Assembly: GCA_037447605.1 (NCBI GenBank)
Contig: CM074815.1
Coordinates: forward strand, 182,082 to 246,081
Direction: 5' to 3'
Source: Zygnema circumcarinatum
Taxonomy: Eukaryota; Streptophyta; Zygnematophyceae; Zygnematales; Zygnemataceae
DNA: 64,000 nucleotides
Of the stretch, positions 58,701 through 64,000 are shown in pieces (the first letter of the stretch is position 1; each line of letters begins with the position of its first letter). Both the position numbers and the translations under genes were made by a program. The notes below the pieces were generated by a model, which saw nothing but the letters and a program-made list of their open reading frames with translations, was not told the origin of the DNA and did not search any database.

Positions 58701-61700
58701 TACTTCCTCTCTCTCCTCGAACATTATCACTATTCGCTCTCACTTCCAAATGGTCACTCTCTCTACTCACAGAATCAATCTCCATTGCCGCATTTCCCTC
58801 GTCAAAGGAAGCAATTTCATCTGCCCCCATCCTGCTCTTCAAAGACGAAACCCTCTGAACAGGAGGGTTGGGATTCTGATCTACCGCCCCTGCTTCCTCC
58901 TCAATACTCGACATCTCTTCTTTGCCAAACGTTTTTCGACCATTAGAAGCTGCTGGCGATGCAGTAGGGGATATACTCATATTACTACCACCCGCGGATA
59001 CACTGCTTTCAACTTCCGATATCGTCAATAAGCGGTTTCGTGGCGTATTCAAAACTCCCTCGCTCATGTTTCCCACTTGATCAACATTCCCCACTCGGCA
59101 TCTTTCTTGTATTCCTCCCCTCTCTAACATAAAAGTTGAAGCAGGTAAAGTAGATACCCTTTTAAGCCCTTTAAAGACATTGCTATATGGTCTTTGGGCC
59201 TTCACTACAACTCCTCTACTCTCAGCATCATTCAGTAAAGCAGCCCAGGGCCCATTTCCTCTCAAAGTTGCAGCATTTCCCAGTAGCCACAGGGAAATTC
59301 TTGCCCTAGTCAGAGCCACATTCATTCTCCGAACATCGGCCACAAAACCAATAGTGCCTCTCCCATGTACTGGACCTGTAGCTGCTCGGACAGTAGAAAA
59401 TATGAGAATGTCGACTTCTCTACCTTGGAAGCCATCGACTGTGTTGAATTCGATCTCTCCCGCCATTGAAGGTCCAAGGGCTCGAGTGAATCTTTCACGG
59501 AGAAGAGAGAGCTGCTGCTTATACGGAGTGATTATTCCGATTCGACCGGGTCCGACTTCTTCCGAATATCTACAACATGACAAATTGCGTTCATTGGTAT
59601 GTGATTAAGAGCAAAGTTGAAATTCACTTAGTTTACTGGGCAGTTCCAGTATTGCACGTTTCAATAAGTGAAAATACGGAAGAAAATAGACTTCTAGAGC
59701 TCTCTCATCCCCTCTCTCCTCTCCTCTCTCTCATTTCTTTCTCTCTCTCTCACCTTGTCTGCAGAGTCCTGAAGAGCTCTAAGGCCATGTCTGCTTCCGC
59801 ATCATTACAGAGAGAAGGGGTTGAGCCTCGACCCATCCTCTCCTGCCCATCAACTACATCAAATACCACATATGGGCCAAGGCCAATCTCCTCATGGAAA
59901 GGTGCGTTCCTTGTGGCGGCCGTTACATTGTTCCCATCCGTTAACTGGCCATCATAGAAATGCTTCGAGGGGAAGTGCCGAATTTCTGGATGCATACGGT
60001 ACTGCAAAACCCAACCATGAAAACTGCATAATCATTAAGATACAAACTCTTCCATTGAAAGCTTTAGATTAGCTTAAGCCAGGAATTACGCTAGACGTCA
60101 ACGGAAGCATAAATCTACAGATATATATATTGCGCAGAATTAGATGTCTATATGCTTTTCTAAAATGTTCCAGAATCAGGGAGGTGTTTATAATTATTTT
60201 GTAGCCATCCCGTGCCGTTTCTTTCCCACCTGAGTACTCAAAAGGGCGACCGGAAGGCCTGCTTTCTGCAACCTCTCAAACATACTCCGTTCATAGGAAA
60301 GGCCGGCTGCTATCTGTGACAGAACTGTAGCAGGTAACTGCTTAGGATCGCCAACCTGCAACCCCGGATACCCCCTCTCTCCCTCTCTCTCGCTCAGTTT
60401 TTTGTTGAAAAGAAACAAAAAAACATTTTTTTTCTCCAGCAATAAGGAGCTCTGCCTAAACTGAAACAGCTTTTATGATGTCGCTCACTTGAAACAATAG
60501 CTAGTATTTCAAAAACGAATACAACCAACACGCTTGGTTACTTCTACAGCAGGAGAGTGAAGTTCTGCACCATGATGCATCGAGCGTTGGTTTCTGCAAG
60601 GAGCTGGAGAGGAATGAGAGTAGCAGGCTCCAAAGCCTGTTGTCATAAGCAGCACATGCAGAAAGGAAATATTTAGAGAGGGGAAGGGAAGGATAGGGAA
60701 AAAGGGAGGCGAACAAAACAGAGAGAAAACAGGGTTAGACAACAAGACCGAGCGAGAGCAGAAAGAGAGAGGAGAGGGGAGGGGGAGGGGCAGGGGGAAG
60801 GGAGGGGAGGGGAGGGGAGGGAGGAAGGGAGGAGGGGAAGAAGAGGGAGGGAGGGAGGGAGGCAGGGAGGGAGGGAGGGAGGGAGGCAGGGAGGGAGGGA
60901 GGGAGGGAGGGAGGAAGAGAGTGGGACGGACGGGCCACAATCAAGCTTCTTGACTCCGTGTTGATTCATTTGAAGTTGTGCCACAAGAAGCCCTTCAATA
61001 GAACACAATTGGGTTGCTCAACAAGGTTTGCTCATAAATTGAGAGAGGGAATAAAGATAATTTTAAAGAATTTCACATCTACCCTCATCTCAATCTCACC
61101 TGGGCAGCCTCGTCAATAATAACAGCGTCGAACCATCCTTCGTCCCTCCCTTCTGCTCCCTTTGTAGTACTACCACTCCCATATCCTCCATGAGTTCCCT
61201 TATTTTGACCACCTCCCAAAGGCATATCAAAGCATGCATTGTATACATCTCCTCCACACCCACTAAGAGTTGTTGCTACAATCTCCGCCTCCCTTATTAT
61301 AGTCCGCTTTAGAGCCATTCTCATAGCTCTACCTTCCTCAAAAGTTTTCCTTTCCTCCCTCTCCACATTAGCTAGAGCAGCTCCGATCTCTCTCTTAGAC
61401 CTATAGAGCACATTCAGCCTCGCCTTCACGGCAGACTCTCCCATCTTCACGACATCTGCTGCTTGAACACTGAGAGGATCATTCTCTCTCTCATCTCTAC
61501 TCCCTTCCTGAAGTCCTCCTTCCTGTATCCCCCCTTCCTGTCCCCCTCCTCCACTACTCCCCATCTCCTCTCCCTCTTCTCCCACTTTCTCCGCCTCTCT
61601 CGGCTGCCTAGATCGCAACGCTTCTATCTTCTGAATGAGCTCCATTTTGCTTTCCAGCTCCTTTCTCAACTCCGCTGCCTTCTCTCTCGCAGGAATCTCC

Positions 61701-64000
61701 CCATCTCCCTCACCACTCCCTCCCTTCCCCTTGACCTCTACTGACATCCTTTGCTCAACCAAGGTTTCAATATACACGGGCAATGATTCCGGATGTACTG
61801 TGGCCCTATTCCCAACCCTAACAATGGCAGGTTTATAAAATTCTCCATCTCGTCCATACACCCCATGCTTGCTCAAACGAGCAACTAATTCATCCACAGC
61901 AGCATTAGATTGGGCACAAACTAAAACCCTAGATTTTCCCTTCCTCTGCCAGGATCCGCTACTGAAATGATCTCCCTCAACACCGCTTTCTCTCCCACCC
62001 CTTCCCATATCTGCCTCCTCTCTCACCATCTCCTTAGCACAGAGAGCTGCCTGCCATGACTTAGTCAAAAGGGCTGTCTCCTCCGCCTTCGACATTGGCT
62101 TGTTTCGTGAATTTTTTTGGGTCTGCCCTGTGCTTCTCCTATCCCAAACCAATCGCCCGTTTTGAAGATTTGCAGGCTGCTCGCTGTAGGCTGAAGTTTT
62201 CTGCTGCCCGACTGCCAGCAATGCACTCACAATAGCCAATATAGTGCGAGTTTTGCCGGTACCTGCACCATTCACAGTCAGACAGCGAGGTAAGGAGATG
62301 TAAACATAGGAAAAAATATTCACATTTTTTCTTGTATGGTGTAGACTGCTTCCATTAGAAACATTTCACCTTCAATTAGGATGTTTCATGTGATGATTTC
62401 ATGTTGTTTCTGTTTGATTTTTTCTTGCTTCCCTCACCTGGAGGACCCTGTATGAGTGCCAACTGGTGACCTCCTCCCCCTCCCTCCCTCCTCCCTACCG
62501 CTGCTCCCACTGCCTGCAGCTGTGGCTCATTATAGTCACTCTGAAGCTGCTTCCTCAGCTGCTCGGGCAGCACCTCTAAATTTTTCAGCGCCTGCCCGCT
62601 CGAGGGCCCCCCATGCGTCCCCTTCCCGTCGAGCAGTGTGGGCAGCAACGGAAAATTCCGGGCAGCTGCCAAAGCCTGAAACTCTCTCTGCTGTGGGACC
62701 ATACTTAGCAGCTTTGAAGCATACCATTTGCTGCGATCCTTTAGAAGGGAATTTGCAGCACTAAGTCTCGGATTTGAGAGAGGGAGGAAGAGCTTCAGCT
62801 GAACTAAAGTACCCCGAGTTTTCAGCTCCCTTTCCCGCCTTTCTACCTGAAAAAAAAGAAGATTCAAGTGATAATATGAAAAAAAAAAGTAGAGTAAAAG
62901 AGTACAAAAGCGGGTTTTTCCGAAGAAATCACAAATCCGTCTAAAACGAGTTTCGAACCGCCAGTCTGAATCCATGAAAGTTAACAAGTTCTGAATTCTG
63001 CCATTGATTGATAAAGTTTAAGTTTTTGTACCTTTGCAAGGCAATGCACACTTCCAGGGGCTTTTTCTATTGACAATTTGCTCAGGAGGAGGAGATCTCC
63101 CTCAACCCAAGTTCTTGCTGCTGCATCTGCTCCGGCCTCTGCTATAAACCTTCCCATAGAAAATTCATCCACCTTTTCGACAGACATTAATCGCAGAATT
63201 CCTTGAGCCATAGGATTTGCAGACCCTCCACCCTTCATCTCATCATGAGATCGTTGGAGCTGAGCCTTAAATTCTTCCAAAAGAAGCGGTCGAAAAGTAA
63301 GAATATATTTTTCTGCAGATTCAAAGGTTACTGGGACTCGTTTCAGCTCATCTGCCTTAGGATCAACTTCCAAAGCGGTTTTTTGAGTTACCCCAACAAC
63401 TTTGAAGTAATCAATTTGAAGAACTCTCTTATACCAGTCGTTGAGCTTCGGTGGTGGAGCCCTTCCCTTTCCTCTCCCGGTCAAATTTCCCCCTCCTCCT
63501 CCCACTCCCCCTCCCTTCATCGTCTCTGTTGGTAGAGAGAGTGTGATTACTTGACGCCTAGGTTTTCCGTCTCCCATTCCCACAGGCTTAAGAGATGGAG
63601 GAGGCCTCCATTGAGCTCCATCTAAAGCAGAATCAAAGGCAGAATCATCACTCACAAGCCCAAATGGTACAGCATTTCCCTGTAATTTTCCCTTTCCTCC
63701 AAGGCCAAAATCTCCTTTCACCAGGCTTCCTCTGCTTCCCACTATCTCTTTCTCAGAGGTTGTGATTCCCAAAACATCTCCTTCGTCCCTAATCCCAGTT
63801 CCTCTTGCAGATGATTTCTCTTCACCTTCATTCCACCCTCTCTCTCCATTCCCTTCCTCTCCCTCCTCTCTCTCTCTCCCCTCCCCCTTTCCAGACTTGC
63901 CCTGCTGAACTCTCTCTAGTACCTGTCTCTTCACCTCAATCTGAGCTTCCTTCTTCTGCCCTACCTCCACCTTATGTTCTGCCCTAAGTTCTGCAAGCTT
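55780..64000 (-). CDS. SEN1-type superfamily 1 RNA/DNA helicase (5' part outside window)
   Basis: ATP-dependent helicase of the Sen1/senataxin/MAA3 group, linked in other eukaryotes to R-loop removal and RNA processing. In-window exons (minus): 63032-64000, 62438-62846, 61100-62262, 60571-60636, 60230-60355, 59754-60001, 55780-59569; 2256 residues, all in phase, and still open at the right edge. Motifs: PRRQVITLSLPT and LNDWYKRVLQIDYFKVVGV before the core; Walker A GPPGTGKT split by the intron 62263-62437; VCAQSNAAVDELV; VIIDEAAQALEPATLIPLQ; VGDPKQLPATVLS; STQYRMHPEIRHFP; GIITPYKQQLSLL; NTVDGFQGREVDILIFSTVR; RMNVALTRAR. A tail of about 1100 residues follows, rich in Arg, Glu and Lys and probably disordered. 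One insert with Gly/Glu-rich sequence interrupts the region between Walker A and B. Confidence 0.93.
60760..60925. repeat. GGGA tandem tract in a SEN1-like intron
   Basis: GGGAGGGAGGCAGGGA-type units on the plus strand, in the intron between exons 61100-62262 and 60571-60636. It is pyrimidine-rich on the sense strand. Confidence 0.9.

Noticed and set aside
55993-58858. Several plus-strand open frames of 100-290 residues
   Set aside because: Antisense to the charged SEN1 tail; Leu/Ser/Phe-rich composition is the complement of Glu/Arg/Lys codons.

Overview
The window is nuclear DNA from a photosynthetic eukaryote of the green lineage, most likely a streptophyte (a charophyte alga or a land plant). 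The reasons are many GT-AG introns, a plastid ferredoxin-nitrite reductase with a transit peptide, a RIQ/DUF1118-type thylakoid protein, and two plant receptor-like cytoplasmic kinases (an RLCK-VII/PBL type and a BSK type). The species cannot be fixed from the sequence. Long homopurine/homopyrimidine tracts and minisatellites fill introns and spacers. Three fixed-length runs of 10 N mark assembly gaps, all inside low-complexity DNA.

Layout, left to right. (1) 485-3589, minus: an RLCK-VII kinase whose last exons lie beyond the left edge. (2) 6918-13319, minus: a complete brassinosteroid-signalling-kinase homologue (pseudokinase plus TPR). A 650-bp G-rich (sense strand) tract follows its stop codon and a G-box/ABRE-like array lies directly upstream of its start. 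(3) 13846-16840: a repeat-rich spacer with a 31-bp minisatellite, a ~1-kb foldback element, two copies of a small TIR element and GTAC-rich tandem DNA. (4) 17345-20837, plus: nCBP/4EHP-type cap-binding protein, 8 exons. (5) 21550-23476, plus: a RIQ-like thylakoid membrane protein, 2 exons. (6) 26295-34218, plus: a long-chain acyl-CoA synthetase, 21 exons. (7) 36432-40856, plus: a large nuclear-looking protein of unknown family, 3 exons. (8) 41476-47987, minus: PRMT7, 13 exons. (9) 49324-54614, plus: ferredoxin-nitrite reductase, 9 exons, divergent from PRMT7 across a 1.3-kb spacer holding a TATA box and G-boxes. (10) 55780 to the right edge, minus: a SEN1-type helicase with a very long charged C-terminal tail.

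The exon models were built by hand from splice signals, reading phase and resemblance to known families. In nCBP, RIQ, LACS, PRMT7, NiR and the in-window SEN1 part every junction keeps frame. One BSK junction (intron 9) does not resolve. The genes do not form a pathway cluster. Possible functional links are the RLCK-VII/BSK pair, which are both membrane-anchored signalling kinases on the same strand, and the shared PRMT7/NiR promoter region. No CRISPR array, virus, toxin gene or recognisable transposase was seen.
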